A stretch of 64,000 bases of DNA from Ferruginibacter sp. (lineage in GTDB: Bacteria; Bacteroidota; Bacteroidia; Chitinophagales; Chitinophagaceae), in NCBI GenBank assembly GCA_019638485.1, contig JAHBTP010000001.1, positions 744,001 through 808,000 on the forward strand, written 5' to 3'. Position numbers and translations under genes: made by a program. The first letter of the stretch is position 1. Each line of letters opens with the position of its first letter. The notes under the pieces are model-generated. The model saw only the letters and a program-made list of their open reading frames with translations, was not told the DNA's origin and ran no database searches. This document shows, in pieces, positions 9,707 to 20,900 of the stretch.

Positions 9707-9735
9707 TTTGTTGGCATAAAATTCGCCTACCTTTG
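9707..9735 (+). promoter_or_regulatory. Promoter of groES-groEL (-33 TTTG, -7 TACCTTTG)
   Basis: TTTG at 9707-9710 and TACCTTTG at 9728-9735, 17 bp apart, match both elements of the Bacteroidota vegetative promoter. The leader to groES would be about 50 nt. I searched 9565-9789 for a CIRCE repeat (TTAGCACTC-N9-GAGTGCTAA) and found none, so HrcA control at this site is not supported. Confidence 0.65.
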
Positions 9736-9789
9736 CGTGCCTGAAAAATCAGGGAATAAATTTTTCAAATCAAAACAAACTATACTAGT

Positions 9790-10089
9790 ATGGCTAAAGC
9801 TTCAAGCATCGCCCCAAAGATGAGTTTAACTCCACTTCATGATAGGGTGATAGTGCTGCCTGCACCGGCAGAGGAAAAAACTGCAGGAGGAATCATTATT
9901 CCTGATACTGCAAAAGAAAAACCCCAAAGAGGAACAGTTGTTGCTGCAGGACCGGGGAAAAAGGATGAGCCTGTTACCGTTAAAAAGGGAGATCAGGTTC
10001 TTTATGGAAAATATGCAGGAACTGAAATTTCTATCGAAGGGAAAGATTATATCATAATGCGCGAAAGCGATATTTTGGTTATTTTATAA
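9790..10089 (+). CDS. groES: Co-chaperonin GroES
   Basis: A 99-residue 10-kDa chaperonin that caps the GroEL ring. Visible landmarks are [12 protein letters not shown] at the start of the core, the mobile-loop region [25 protein letters not shown], and the end [13 protein letters not shown]. The N-terminus has about a dozen extra residues ([12 protein letters not shown]) before the usual start; a Met at residue 12 could be an alternative start, but the ATG at 9790 is well placed after the promoter. groEL follows after 69 bp. Confidence 0.97.
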   Translation: MAKASSIAPKMSLTPLHDRVIVLPAPAEEKTAGGIIIPDTAKEKPQRGTVVAAGPGKKDEPVTVKKGDQVLYGKYAGTEISIEGKDYIIMRESDILVIL

Positions 10090-10158
10090 ATCGCATACCC
10101 CTAACTGTTAGTTTTTAACTAAATATTCTTTTTACAAATTTAAAATCAAAATAAAAAA

Positions 10159-11793
10159 ATGTCAAAACTGATATACTTCGATATTGAAGCAAGAAACAGA
10201 ATGAAAAAAGGAGTGGAAACACTATCCAATGCTGTAAAAGTTACCCTGGGACCAAAAGGACGTAACGTAGTTATAGAAAAGAAATTTGGAGCGCCACAAG
10301 TAACAAAAGACGGTGTTACGGTTGCAAAAGAAATTGAATTGGAAGATCCTATTGAAAATATGGGTGCACAAATGGTTAAAGAAGTGGCATCAAAAACAGC
10401 TGATACAGCAGGTGATGGTACAACTACAGCAACGGTTTTGGCACAGAGTATTATTGTAGAAGGGTTGAAGATGGTAGCAGCAGGTGCTAATCCAATGGAT
10501 TTAAAACGTGGTATTGATAAGGCAGTAGCCCAGGTTGTGGAGAATTTACGCACACAAACCCAAACAGTAGGAAGTGATAGCAAAAAAATTCAACAGGTGG
10601 CAACTATTTCTGCTAATAATGATGATACGATTGGTAAACTTATCGCCGAAGCATTCGGTAAGGTAGGTAAAGAAGGTGTTATTACCGTAGAAGAAGCAAA
10701 AGGTACAGACACTACAGTGGATATTGTAGAAGGAATGCAATTCGATCGTGGTTACATCAGCCCTTATTTTGTAACCAATAGCGAAAAGATGCATGTTGAA
10801 TTGCAAAATCCCTATATCTTAATATTTGATAAGAAGATTTCTGCAATGAAAGATATTCTTCACATTTTGGAGAAAGCTGCACAAAGCGGTCGGCCCCTGC
10901 TTATTATTGCAGAAGACTTAGAAGGAGAGGCATTGGCTACCTTAGTAGTGAATAAACTACGCGGAACAATTAAAGTTGCTGCAGTTAAAGCTCCGGGTTT
11001 TGGTGATCGCAGAAAAGAAATGCTTACTGATATTGCTATTCTTACCGGAGGGCAGGTTATTAGTGAAGAATTAGGAAATAAATTGGAAGGTGTTGACCTT
11101 AAATCTTTAGGTCAGGCGGCCTCTATTACAATTGACAAAGACAATACTACCATAGTAAATGGTAAAGGGGATAAAAATTCAATAAAAGCACGCATTAATC
11201 AAATTAAAGCGCAGGTTGAAACTACCACATCAGATTATGATAGAGAAAAACTTCAGGAGCGTTTGGCTAAATTAGCCGGTGGCGTTGCTGTGCTTTATGT
11301 GGGTGCAGCTACCGAGGTTGAAATGAAAGAGAAGAAGGATCGTGTTGATGATGCTTTACATGCTACCCGAGCTGCAGTTGAAGAAGGTATTGTTCCGGGT
11401 GGAGGGGTTGCCTATATCCGTGCAATTGCTGCATTAGATAAATTAAAAGGACATAATGCTGATGAGCAAACCGGTATTTCCATTATTCGTAGGGCGTTAG
11501 AAGAGCCACTTCGTATTCTTACCGCAAATGCCGGAATTGACGGCTCTATCGTGGTGCAAAAGGTGCGTGATGGAAAAGCTGATTTCGGATTCAATGCACG
11601 TACAGAACAATACGAGAATCTGTTTAAAGCCGGTGTTATTGATCCTACTAAAGTGAGTCGCGTGGCTTTGGAAAATGCTGCTTCTATTGCAGGTATGCTG
11701 CTTACAACCGAATGTGTGGTAGCAGATAAACCCAAAAAGGATGAACCTGCTATGCCAGGCGGAGCACCTGATATGGGGGGAATGGGATATTAA
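10159..11793 (+). CDS. groEL: Chaperonin GroEL
   Basis: A 544-residue 60-kDa chaperonin. Landmarks are [19 protein letters not shown], the ATP-site sequence [31 protein letters not shown] in the apical domain, [13 protein letters not shown], and [16 protein letters not shown] in the equatorial domain. It ends in a Gly/Met-rich tail ([12 protein letters not shown]), as GroEL proteins usually do. The length matches the family. It forms an operon with groES and is closed by a strong terminator 25 bp after the stop. Confidence 0.98.
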   Translation: MSKLIYFDIEARNRMKKGVETLSNAVKVTLGPKGRNVVIEKKFGAPQVTKDGVTVAKEIELEDPIENMGAQMVKEVASKTADTAGDGTTTATVLAQSIIVEGLKMVAAGANPMDLKRGIDKAVAQVVENLRTQTQTVGSDSKKIQQVATISANNDDTIGKLIAEAFGKVGKEGVITVEEAKGTDTTVDIVEGMQFDRGYISPYFVTNSEKMHVELQNPYILIFDKKISAMKDILHILEKAAQSGRPLLIIAEDLEGEALATLVVNKLRGTIKVAAVKAPGFGDRRKEMLTDIAILTGGQVISEELGNKLEGVDLKSLGQAASITIDKDNTTIVNGKGDKNSIKARINQIKAQVETTTSDYDREKLQERLAKLAGGVAVLYVGAATEVEMKEKKDRVDDALHATRAAVEEGIVPGGGVAYIRAIAALDKLKGHNADEQTGISIIRRALEEPLRILTANAGIDGSIVVQKVRDGKADFGFNARTEQYENLFKAGVIDPTKVSRVALENAASIAGMLLTTECVVADKPKKDEPAMPGGAPDMGGMGY

Positions 11794-11818
11794 TAGTATA
11801 AATTATAGTTCAATAATT

Positions 11819-11855
11819 ACAAAGACCATCTGTAAAAAGATGGTCTTTGTTGTTT
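11819..11855 (+). terminator. Rho-independent terminator of groESL
   Basis: ACAAAGACCATCT at 11819-11831 and AGATGGTCTTTGT at 11838-11850 form a perfect 13-bp stem with a 6-nt loop, followed by TGTTT. Confidence 0.85.
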
Positions 11856-11873
11856 AGAAGTTTAACCACTAAA

Positions 11874-12716
11874 TTAATAAGCTACTTTTATTCCAATATT
11901 TGGGGTCGTAAAATTGCCGTTTCGCATACTTGGTCTAAAGTTATGCTGCCATTTTCTGTCTCGATAATTAAACCAAACTAAATCTGTTGAAACAGACATA
12001 TTGCCTAAAATATTTGTACATGAATTTTCATCGCAAGCATGGGTTGAACAAAGCCATTCTAATGCTACAAAAACTCCGTTTTTTGGCATAAGGATTTTAT
12101 ACTTGCTTAAGTTAATGTTGTTTGTTCTCTTCAGATGATTAGCAGCCACAATTATATTTTCACTAAGTAAGTCAAATCCGGGACTCATATCAGTGGCGTT
12201 AGGTTCCATAAGCCTAACCCGAATATCACATTTGTATCTTCCATGTGTTTTGGCTTTGAATGAAACCGTCTTAATCCAGCCAGTACTTTTCCTTTTATGC
12301 TCAATAAATACCGCGATTTGACCACCAGGTTTTAAATCAAAAAAGGCATTGGTTTTTAAATGTAAGAAACCTAAATCTTCTTCATCTGTAAGGTTGTTAA
12401 AATTTGTTGCTATTACTTCATCTAATGTTTTTGTGTACTCACTTAAAAATATGGTGTCGCTATTTAATAGTGTTTTAACTGATATTAATTGGGGGTAGTA
12501 GCTGATATTTGTAACTCTTATGGTATCATCGTAATCAAAATGCTTTAGTAGAAATTCCCCCTTCTCATTTGTTGTAGCTCCGTTTTGCTTTTTTACAGAT
12601 ACGATATTTGTATATGCTAATGGCGTGTGGTTTAAATTGCAAACAATTCCATGAATATTTATTTGTGAAAATGAAATAGTGGGAATTATCATTAAACTAA
12701 AAACAATACATTTCAT
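11874..12716 (-). CDS. Exported protein with carboxypeptidase-regulatory-like domain
   Basis: A 280-residue protein with a signal peptide (MKCIVFSLMIIPTISFSQ). Residues about 19-95 form a CarboxypepD_reg-like beta-sandwich (INIHGIVCNLNHTPLAYTNI, GATTNEKGEFLL), the same module found at the N-terminus of SusC/TonB-dependent receptors. The remaining 180 residues have no barrel or plug signature and no motif I recognise. This is therefore a stand-alone surface or periplasmic protein, not a truncated receptor. It is convergent with groEL and has about 390 bp of gene-free sequence upstream. Confidence 0.75.
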   Translation of the reverse strand: MKCIVFSLMIIPTISFSQINIHGIVCNLNHTPLAYTNIVSVKKQNGATTNEKGEFLLKHFDYDDTIRVTNISYYPQLISVKTLLNSDTIFLSEYTKTLDEVIATNFNNLTDEEDLGFLHLKTNAFFDLKPGGQIAVFIEHKRKSTGWIKTVSFKAKTHGRYKCDIRVRLMEPNATDMSPGFDLLSENIIVAANHLKRTNNINLSKYKILMPKNGVFVALEWLCSTHACDENSCTNILGNMSVSTDLVWFNYRDRKWQHNFRPSMRNGNFTTPNIGIKVAY

Positions 12717-13110
12717 TTAAGTGAATTTATGATTTATTATTTGCGTTTATGATCATTTATTCCTCCATGGAAGGGTGGTTTATCATTGTGATATTATTAA
12801 GGATAAAGTAAGCGTGTTGAGTGCTGTTATTTTCCACTACACTTTCTATTTATAAAACAAAACATTATAGGGTTATTAATAAAGCTAATCTATATGTGGC
12901 CTCTTGGAAATTAATTCATTATAGGTCCAATGTACGTATTTCCCATAGAGCTAAAAAATCGTTATGGTCGTAGCTGTGCAGGTGTGTATAAAAATGGTTT
13001 TTTCTTTGGTATAATCATTCAAGTTTAATTAGTTCGTAAAAAATAATCCAAGTGGATTGGTTCTCATTATCATTAAAGCATTACCTTTCCTTAAGGATAA
13101 AATAATTACG
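12717..13110. other. Gene-free stretch between two divergent exported-protein genes
   Basis: This 394-bp AT-rich region lies between divergent genes and must hold both promoters. No frame longer than a few codons has coding character. One TTTCTTTG (about 13007-13014) resembles a -7 box on the plus strand but lacks the leading TA. I see no repeat, hairpin with T-run or RNA gene here. Confidence 0.5.
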
Positions 13111-16100
13111 ATGAAAAAGATTTTTTTTACACTAAGTCTTCTGCTTATTATTTCTATATCGTTTGCTCAAAATAAATCTAATTCTGCAAATTTTTATTAT
13201 TATGGAAATCAAAAAATCACCTTTAAAGAAAGTAAATCGAAGCTCTTTCTGAGGGTTCCTGAAAATAGGCTTGTGGAGGTAAAGAAAATGCTGTCCACCT
13301 CATTTCAGTTAGATGAAAAAAATATCACTCCACTTGCTGAGCCGCGCCTTTTTGTAGTGGACATAAAAAAAGATGATGCTGATTTTATAAAAGCAATTAT
13401 TAATGAAATTCGTTTGTGGGGAAAGGCAGAAATTGTGCGTCCGGCACTGGTTTCTAAAGATGGTAAAAATCAAATTATTGATGAGGGGTTTTATGTAAAA
13501 CTCAATACCGGTGTGAGTTATCAGCAACTTTCTTCATTTGCATTAAACAAAGCCTGTACAATTATTGCGCAGTATAAATATGATGATCGTACGTATATAT
13601 TAAAAGCAGGTGAACAAAATCATTATGATGGTCTTGCTTTAGCCAATATATTTTATAAAAGCGGACTTTTTGAATATGCAGAACCTGATTTTCAGGTATT
13701 GGATATGTTAAATAAAAGTGAGTTCAAAGAGACTATTTCAACCACACAATCACGACCCAATAATTCAATATTTGGGAAAACCTCAACACCCAATGATCCG
13801 TATTTTCCACTTCAATGGGCTGCTGTTAATAATGGTTCAGTAATTCAATTTAGTGGTACCGTGGGTGCAGATATTGATTTGGATGAAGCCTGGAATATTT
13901 CAAAAGGTAGTTCTACCATCCGTATTGCAGTAATTGATGAAGGGGTGGATAGGATGCACCCTGATTTAATTAATAATATTTCTCCTTTAGGATTTGGATT
14001 GGTGTCGGCAAATGCTGTAACCGGTTCGCCAATTAGTGATGCCAATGCACACGGTACTGAATGTGCAGGCATTATAGCTGCGGAGGCGGATAATCTTATT
14101 GGGATTTCCGGTGTAGCTCCTCAATGTAAAATTATTCCGGTGAATATTACCATAAATTCTGATGGTATTTTTGGAACTTCTTCTCAAATTGCAAGTGGCA
14201 TTGATTGGGCATGGGATATTGGAGGAGCAGATGTATTATCAAATTCTTGGGGAGGTAGCCTACCTTCATCTTTGAAGGATGATGCAATTCACAGGGCTGT
14301 TACATTAGGAAGAGCAGGAAAGGGAGCTGTTGTTGTCTTTGCTGCAGGTAATTCCGGTGCTGGGGTAATTTATCCCGGAAATCATAATGAAGTTATTACG
14401 GTAGCAGCAATGAGTATGTGTTATGAAAAGAAATCAGGAATAAGTTGCGATGGAGAGGATTGGTGGGGAAGTAGCTATGGGGTTGGATTGAGTATTGCTG
14501 CTCCTGGTGTGAAAATTGTTACAACAACTATTACCGGTACCGGTACAGGTACTGGTGATGAGGTTGATTATGACCAATTATTTAATGGAACCTCTGCGGC
14601 TACCCCTCATGTTTCAGGAGTAGCTGCCTTGATTTTAAGCATAAATGGGAATTTTACTCAAAATCAAGTTAAAGAAATTTTGGAGCGTTCTGCACGTAAG
14701 GTTGGAGGATACTACTATCGGAGAGTTGAAGGTCAGCCTAATGGCTCCTGGTCTAACGAATTGGGGCATGGGATGTTGAATGCTAAAAACGCATTATTGC
14801 TTGCACAAAGTTCAAACCTTTGTCATATAGAAATAGCAAAACCAGCCTCTTTGCAAACTTGTGCTGGAAATAACATCAACCTTCAGGTTACTAATAGTGT
14901 TTTAGGAAATACTTATAATTGGTTTAAAGATGGTATTAATGTGGGTTCAGGAGCTTCGTTTAATGCCAATCAAACAGGTAATTATAATGTAACCCTTAAC
15001 ACTTCCTCAGGCTGCAAGGATACTTCTTATATTATACCCATCATGGTGTCTTCACCTGATGGCCCATTAGTGGCTGATGCAGGAAGAGATACTACGATAA
15101 ATGCTGATCAAAAGGTATTTTTAGGCGGAGGCCCCGCAGGTGCCGGAGGAACAGGGATTATTCATCCTATGCGTGGCATAGGGTATAGTTATTATGAAGA
15201 CATGCTGGTTCGTTTTAATTCATCAGACCCTTTACTTCATTTTAAAGTGATTGATTCTAGCTTTGCACCTCTGAATACAACCTACTCTGGAACTGCAGTT
15301 ACTCCATACGGTTTGTATATGATGGGTGATAGTGGTGACTTTGTAAAAGTGGATACAGCAAATGGGAATACCTACTTAGTTGGCAATTTTAATGTAAGTG
15401 GTGCTTCGTGCTATGGAATGACTTATGATCCGGTAACCGATAAAATTTTTGCGGTTTATTTTAATAATAGTATTAATAGAAATTATTTATATGAAGTGAA
15501 TCGAATTACAGGAGCTGCTACCCAAATTGCTACCATTTCTCCTGCTACTAACCCTATATATAGTTTGAGCGCAGATAACAACGGTGATTTGTATGCTATG
15601 GAATCTTCTTATGATTATGGCCAAAGTGCTAAAATACACAAAATAAATAAGGCAACCGGAGCCTCAACCTTAGTGGGAAACCTTGGTTTTTTAGCCTATT
15701 ATATACAAGATGGTGCAATTGACCCAATAACTAATAATTATTTTTTAACGGCTACCACAGATATTTTGCCCGGGGGGGACACTTTTGAAGGGGGAGGGAT
15801 ATGGCAGGTGGATAAAAATTCAGGAACAGGGTCGCTTATTGGCATGGTTGGAAGAGGTGGATATATAATGGATGGTTTGGGATTTGCAAATAAAGAATAC
15901 AAATACCAGTGGAGCCCAACTGCTTTTCTAAGTAATCCAAATGACGCTAATCCGCAATTTTCGGCTAGTTGGGGAGGGGTATATAATTACACGTTAACGG
16001 TAACTGATTTATGCGGAAATACGACTTCTAATCAGGTTGCCGTAACTGTTTTAGGGCCTACACCGGTTACCTTATTGAATTTTAATGGCCGTATCCAAAA

Positions 16101-16617
16101 TAGTATTACCCACCTGAATTGGGACGTAGAAAATGAAATCAATTTTGATCGTTATGAAGTTGAAAGAAGTGTTGATGGAAGAGCGTTTGTTACATTGGGT
16201 AATGTACATGCTATAGGGTCTTCAAGTGTAACCCAACGGTACCACTTTGAGGACTACAAATTACCGGCTGAAACATATATTTTTTATCGACTTAAAATGA
16301 TTGATATTGACGGTACTTATAGTTATAGTCAAATAATTAAATTAAAAAGGGATAGGTCTGCAGAAGATGGACTAATAACCATCACGCCTAATCCGTTTAG
16401 TGATAAAATTGTACTCTTGTACGAAAGCACCCAACCTGATAAAGTTCGTGTATCCATTACTGATAGTAAAGGAAGCTTAATAAAGCAGAAGATGTTTCTG
16501 GTTGAAGAGGGGATAAACCAATTATATGTTAATGGCGCGAACTTGCCTACGGGGTTGTATTTTGTTACTGTAAAAGACCGTAGTAAAAAGGTAACAAGAA
16601 AAGTAATTAAACAATAA
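13111..16617 (+). CDS. T9SS-secreted subtilisin-like serine protease with propeller insertion
   Basis: A 1168-residue S8-family protease. I start it at 13111 because MKKIFFTLSLLLIISISFAQ is a clean signal peptide; an in-frame Met 18 codons earlier would mask it. A propeptide region spans about 20-235. The catalytic triad is Asp276 (VIDEGVD), His314 (NAHGTECAG) and Ser495 (FNGTSAATPHVSG), with oxyanion Asn414 (AAGNSG). Beyond about 575 come an Ig-like domain and then a PKD-like domain opened at residue 683. About 245 residues with propeller-like repeats (ITGAATQIATI, KATGASTLVG) are inserted there before the fold resumes at YQWSP (about 932). The last 75 residues (PNPFSDKIVLLYE to VTRKVIKQ) are a type A T9SS sorting domain. 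It is secreted or surface-bound and has its own terminator. Confidence 0.92.
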   Translation: MKKIFFTLSLLLIISISFAQNKSNSANFYYYGNQKITFKESKSKLFLRVPENRLVEVKKMLSTSFQLDEKNITPLAEPRLFVVDIKKDDADFIKAIINEIRLWGKAEIVRPALVSKDGKNQIIDEGFYVKLNTGVSYQQLSSFALNKACTIIAQYKYDDRTYILKAGEQNHYDGLALANIFYKSGLFEYAEPDFQVLDMLNKSEFKETISTTQSRPNNSIFGKTSTPNDPYFPLQWAAVNNGSVIQFSGTVGADIDLDEAWNISKGSSTIRIAVIDEGVDRMHPDLINNISPLGFGLVSANAVTGSPISDANAHGTECAGIIAAEADNLIGISGVAPQCKIIPVNITINSDGIFGTSSQIASGIDWAWDIGGADVLSNSWGGSLPSSLKDDAIHRAVTLGRAGKGAVVVFAAGNSGAGVIYPGNHNEVITVAAMSMCYEKKSGISCDGEDWWGSSYGVGLSIAAPGVKIVTTTITGTGTGTGDEVDYDQLFNGTSAATPHVSGVAALILSINGNFTQNQVKEILERSARKVGGYYYRRVEGQPNGSWSNELGHGMLNAKNALLLAQSSNLCHIEIAKPASLQTCAGNNINLQVTNSVLGNTYNWFKDGINVGSGASFNANQTGNYNVTLNTSSGCKDTSYIIPIMVSSPDGPLVADAGRDTTINADQKVFLGGGPAGAGGTGIIHPMRGIGYSYYEDMLVRFNSSDPLLHFKVIDSSFAPLNTTYSGTAVTPYGLYMMGDSGDFVKVDTANGNTYLVGNFNVSGASCYGMTYDPVTDKIFAVYFNNSINRNYLYEVNRITGAATQIATISPATNPIYSLSADNNGDLYAMESSYDYGQSAKIHKINKATGASTLVGNLGFLAYYIQDGAIDPITNNYFLTATTDILPGGDTFEGGGIWQVDKNSGTGSLIGMVGRGGYIMDGLGFANKEYKYQWSPTAFLSNPNDANPQFSASWGGVYNYTLTVTDLCGNTTSNQVAVTVLGPTPVTLLNFNGRIQNSITHLNWDVENEINFDRYEVERSVDGRAFVTLGNVHAIGSSSVTQRYHFEDYKLPAETYIFYRLKMIDIDGTYSYSQIIKLKRDRSAEDGLITITPNPFSDKIVLLYESTQPDKVRVSITDSKGSLIKQKMFLVEEGINQLYVNGANLPTGLYFVTVKDRSKKVTRKVIKQ

Positions 16618-16634
16618 CGAAAGCTCCTCTTTTT

Positions 16635-16669
16635 AAAAAGCCGGTTTAAAGTAAAAACCGGCTTTTTTT
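16635..16669 (+). terminator. Rho-independent terminator of the subtilisin gene
   Basis: AAAAAGCCGGTTT and AAACCGGCTTTTT form a 13-bp stem around a short A-rich loop, followed by more T. The symmetric A and T runs mean it could also serve the convergent carbonic anhydrase gene. Confidence 0.85.
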
Positions 16670-16696
16670 ATTCATTTTTTTAAGTATCGAAATAGA

Positions 16697-17335
16697 TTAG
16701 TGCGTGCCTAAGTCATATATCTTTTGAATGCGGTGTAATATGGTTTCAAAATCTATATTTAAATCAATTAAATTCCCCGTATGCATATCAAACACCCAGC
16801 CATGAACTGTAGGTACAGCATGTTGTAAATAGCTTTTTTGTAAAGCAGCAGTTTTTATAATGTTGATACATTGTTCTTGCACATTTAATTCAACTAATTT
16901 TTTATATCGTTCTTCCTCTTCTTTAATCTTGTCTAATGTGTCTTGGTGAAGCCGGTACACATCGCGTATATTTCTAAGCCAGGGGTTAAGAATGCCAAGG
17001 TCTTTCGCTTCCATTGCTGCTTTAACTCCGCCACATCCATAGTGCCCGCAAACCACCACGTGTTTAACGTGTAAATAAGAAATAGCATAATTAATTACTG
17101 CGGCAGAGTTTAAATCTGTGTTAGGAACTAAGTTTCCCACATTACGATGTACAAACATTTGCCCTGGCTGTGTGCCGGTCATTTCCTCTGCACTAACCCT
17201 ACTATCACTGCAACCGATATACAAGAAATCAGGATTTTGACCTTGTGCTAAATGATGGAAAAATGCTTTGTTGCTCTTTTCCCTTTCTTTTATCCAAATC
17301 CTATTGTTTTCAAACACTTTTTTATACTGTTCCAT
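16697..17335 (-). CDS. Beta-class carbonic anhydrase
   Basis: A 212-residue zinc enzyme interconverting CO2 and bicarbonate. With the start at the ATG at 17335, the zinc and active-site residues fall at Cys42, Asp44, Arg46, His98 and Cys101. This is exactly the numbering of the E. coli Can enzyme and is strong support for this start over an in-frame Met 20 codons upstream. Motifs are GCSDSRVSAEE and VVCGHYGCGGV. No signal peptide is present, so it is cytoplasmic. It is convergent with the protease gene. Upstream, TACTTTCG (about 17406) is a near match to a -7 box. Confidence 0.95.
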   Translation of the reverse strand: MEQYKKVFENNRIWIKEREKSNKAFFHHLAQGQNPDFLYIGCSDSRVSAEEMTGTQPGQMFVHRNVGNLVPNTDLNSAAVINYAISYLHVKHVVVCGHYGCGGVKAAMEAKDLGILNPWLRNIRDVYRLHQDTLDKIKEEEERYKKLVELNVQEQCINIIKTAALQKSYLQHAVPTVHGWVFDMHTGNLIDLNIDFETILHRIQKIYDLGTH

Positions 17336-17520
17336 GATGTGGTTGATTTGTGAATGGTATTGCCATTGAAGATAAGTAGCCTGATAAATATTCAATGAAG
17401 TAAAACGAAAGTAATTATTTGTATGAAGTTTTTCATCAAAATGTAATAAATAATTGTTTTAATGTCCAAAGGGTGCATTATTCTTATGAGGATTCAAACA
17501 TTTAATTAATTTTGTATGCT

Positions 17521-17847
17521 ATGCGGGGTTTGATAATAACTTTTGGCTTGTATCTTTTAACTATCTCGGTTTTGCCGTGTGGCGATTCTTTTATTTCACA
17601 TCCAAATAATAAGGAGAGTCTCAGCCTAGTTCATCATCATGATCATTCTTCAGGTACTGAAGATAGATGTAATCCATTTTGTACTTGTAGTTGTTGTAGC
17701 ACAGTAATAAATCTTCAGTTCTTTTCAAATCCTGTGAAAGAACAGTTCTCTGGCTTTTTTAAAAAGCAATTTTTCTCTTTTGAAAATCTTCATCTCACTT
17801 CTGATTTTTACGGAAATATTTGGCAACCACCCAGATTGCATGTATAA
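17521..17847 (+). CDS. Small Cys/His-rich exported protein (DUF6660-like) in metal efflux operon
   Basis: A 108-residue protein with an N-terminal signal-like segment (MRGLIITFGLYLLTISVLPC), then a His-rich patch (VHHHDHSS) and a Cys cluster (CNPFCTCSCC). I start it at the ATG at 17521, not the TTG three codons earlier. It resembles the DUF6660 proteins that precede RND metal pumps in Bacteroidota; that assignment is from memory. The His and Cys pattern suggests metal binding or sensing in the periplasm, but this is inference. It lies 128 bp before the pump gene on the same strand. Confidence 0.7.
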   Translation: MRGLIITFGLYLLTISVLPCGDSFISHPNNKESLSLVHHHDHSSGTEDRCNPFCTCSCCSTVINLQFFSNPVKEQFSGFFKKQFFSFENLHLTSDFYGNIWQPPRLHV

Positions 17848-17975
17848 TTTCTTGGTTAATTAATACCTGCTTCTTTGTGATGTAATTCACTATAGTATTT
17901 ATAATTAACTATCCCGGCTTTTTGTGAAAGCAGATGCCGGTTTCCATAATGATTTATTCATTAATCTGAAATGGC

Positions 17976-20900
17976 ATGTTAAATAAAATTATCCGATTTA
18001 GTATAAGCAATAAACTAATTATCGGAATTCTTACCATTGGTTTAGCAGTATGGGGCGTGTGGAGCGCCGGAAAATTACCTATTGATGCAGTGCCTGATAT
18101 TACGAATAATCAAGTGCAGATTATTACAGTATGTCCCACGCTGGCAGGTCAGGAAGTAGAGCAATTGGTAACTTTCCCGGTAGAACAGAGCATTGCTAAT
18201 ATTCCGGATATTGAAGAAATAAGGAGTATATCCCGTTTTGGCCTTTCTGTAGTTACGGTTGTATTTAATGATGATGTAGATATTTATTTTGCACGGCAAC
18301 TCATTAATGAAAGGTTGCAGTTTGCAGTAGAAGAAATTCCTAAAGGCATCGGTACACCGGAAATGGGTCCTGTTAGCACCGGTTTAGGTGAGGTATATCA
18401 ATATATTATTCATCCTCAAAAGGGAAGTGAAAAGAAATATGATGCTAAAGATTTGCGGACTATGCAGGACTGGATTGTGGCGCGTCAACTATACGGAACC
18501 CCGGGTATTGTGGAGGTTAACAGCTTTGGGGGTGAGCTAAAGGAATATGAGGTAGCAGTAAATCCATACCGACTAAAAGCAATGGATATTAGTATCCCGG
18601 AAATTTTTACAGCACTTGAACAGAATAATCAAAATACCGGAGGAGCATATATTGATAAACGTCCCAATGCCTATTTTATACGTGGTATTGGTATGGCAAC
18701 TTCATTAGAAGACGTTAAGCATATTCCTATCAAAAGCGCAGGAGGTGTTCCTATTTTTATTAGTGATGTGGCTGATGTACGGTTTGGGAATGCTATACGT
18801 TATGGTGCGCTAACGTATAACGGAGAAGTGGACGCAGTAGGCGGTGTTGTTATGATGCTTAAGGGAGAGAATAGTAATGAAGTAGTGAAGCGGATTAAAG
18901 AAAAGCTTCCTGTTATTCAAAAATCTTTGCCAGATGATGTGGTGATTGAACCTTATTTAGATAGAACAAATTTAGTAAATAGAGCCATTAGCACAGTTGA
19001 ACGAAATCTAATTGAAGGCGCACTAATCGTAATCTTTGTATTGATTTTATTTTTAGGAAACTTACGCGCAGGCTTAATTGTGGCATCCGCAATTCCGCTA
19101 TCTATGCTGTTCGCCTTGGGTATGATGCACGTGTTTGGTGTTAGCGCAAATTTAATGAGCCTGGGTGCTATTGATTTTGGACTGATTGTAGATGGTGCAG
19201 TAATTATTGTAGAAGCTACCTTACATCATTTGCAAATGCGAAGGTCAAATATCCCATTTAGTAAAAAAGAAATGGATGAAGAAGTGTTTTTGTCTGCATC
19301 AGGGATTATGCGGAGTGCTATGTTCGGTATCATCATCATCCTTATTGTTTATCTCCCTGTTCTCTCCTTAGTTGGTATTGAAGGGAAAATGTTTAAACCT
19401 ATGGCACAAACGGTAAGTTTTGCCATAGTAGGAGCCCTTATTTTATCAGTTACCTATATCCCTATGATGAGCGCTTTGTTCCTGCCAAAACGTTTGAATA
19501 CCCGAAAAACAATTAGTGATAGAATGATGGAGGCTCTTCAAAGATTTTACCACCCTTTACTAACAAAGGCTATCAAATTTAAATATGCAGTAATAACCGG
19601 TGCAGCGATCTTATTTTTTGGTAGCGTAATACTTTTTCGTTCTATGGGAGGCGAGTTTATTCCTCAATTGCAAGAGGGAGATTTTGCCTTTCATTGTATT
19701 CTGCCACAAGGAACTTCACTTGGCCAAAGTGTGGAAACAGCAATGTATGCTTCCCGAATTATAAAACGATTTGAAGAGGTGGAGATGGTTGTAGGAAAAA
19801 CAGGGTCTGCAGAAGTACCTACTGATCCTATGCCTCCGGAAGGAACAGATTTAATGATTATTCTAAAACCAAAAAAAGATTGGCCTGTAAAGAAAAGTTA
19901 TAATGAACTAGCTGATGAATTATTAGATTCTCTTGAGGCTATACCCGGTGCCTTTTTTGAAAAAAACCAGCCTATACAAATGCGGTTTAATGAACTAATG
20001 ACCGGGGTGAGGCAGGACGTAGCCGTAAAGATATTTGGCGAAAACATGGATACATTAGCAGAATATGCTAAAAGGGCAAGCAAGATTATTGAAGAAGTAA
20101 AAGGATCTACGGCGGTGCAAGTTGAAAAGGTGGGAGGGCTTCCTCAAATTAATGTGGAGTATGATAGAACAAGGATAGCTAATTATGGACTTACTATTCA
20201 AACGGTAAATGATGTGCTTAGTACTGCGTTTGCAGGGAAAAAGGCAGGCCTTATTTTTGAAAACGAAAGAAGATTTGATCTGGTTGTGCGCTTAGATAGT
20301 GCTCATAGAACAGGAATTGAAGACGTAAGTAATTTAATGATTCCAACACAAACCGGTAATCAAGTGCCCTTATCACAACTGGCAAAAGTATCACTTGATG
20401 TAGGAGCGGCCCAAATAAGCAGGGAAGCAGGAAGACGCCGCATCGTAATCGGCTTTAATGTATCTAATAGGGATATTCAAAGCTTGGTGAATGAAATTAA
20501 GCAAGAATTATCTCAAAAAATAAAATTGCCTACAGGATATTATTTTACTTATGGTGGCCAATTTGAGCATTTGCAGCAAGCTACCTCAAGATTGCTTATT
20601 GCTGTACCGATTAGTTTATTACTAATTTTTGTTTTGTTATATTTTACTTTCCATTCTTTAAAACAGTCCGCCTTAATATTTACAGCTATTCCGCTTAGCG
20701 CCATAGGAGGGGTGGCCTCTCTATGGTTACGTGATATGCCATTTAGCATTAGTGCCGGTATCGGATTTATTGCCCTCTTTGGTGTTGCTGTGCTTAATGG
20801 AATTGTATTGATTAATTCCTTTAACCAATTGGAAAAACAGGGTATGCATAATTTAATGGATAGAGTACTTGAAGGAACTAAAACAAGGTTACGACCGGTA

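Noticed and set aside
9565..9789. CIRCE operator upstream of groES
   Set aside because: TTAGCACAT at about 9591 resembles a half-site, but the partner GAGTGCTAA is missing and the spacing fits the nusB promoter instead.
13057..13110. Upstream start for the subtilisin gene
   Set aside because: The extra 18 codons would bury the clean signal peptide that begins at 13111.
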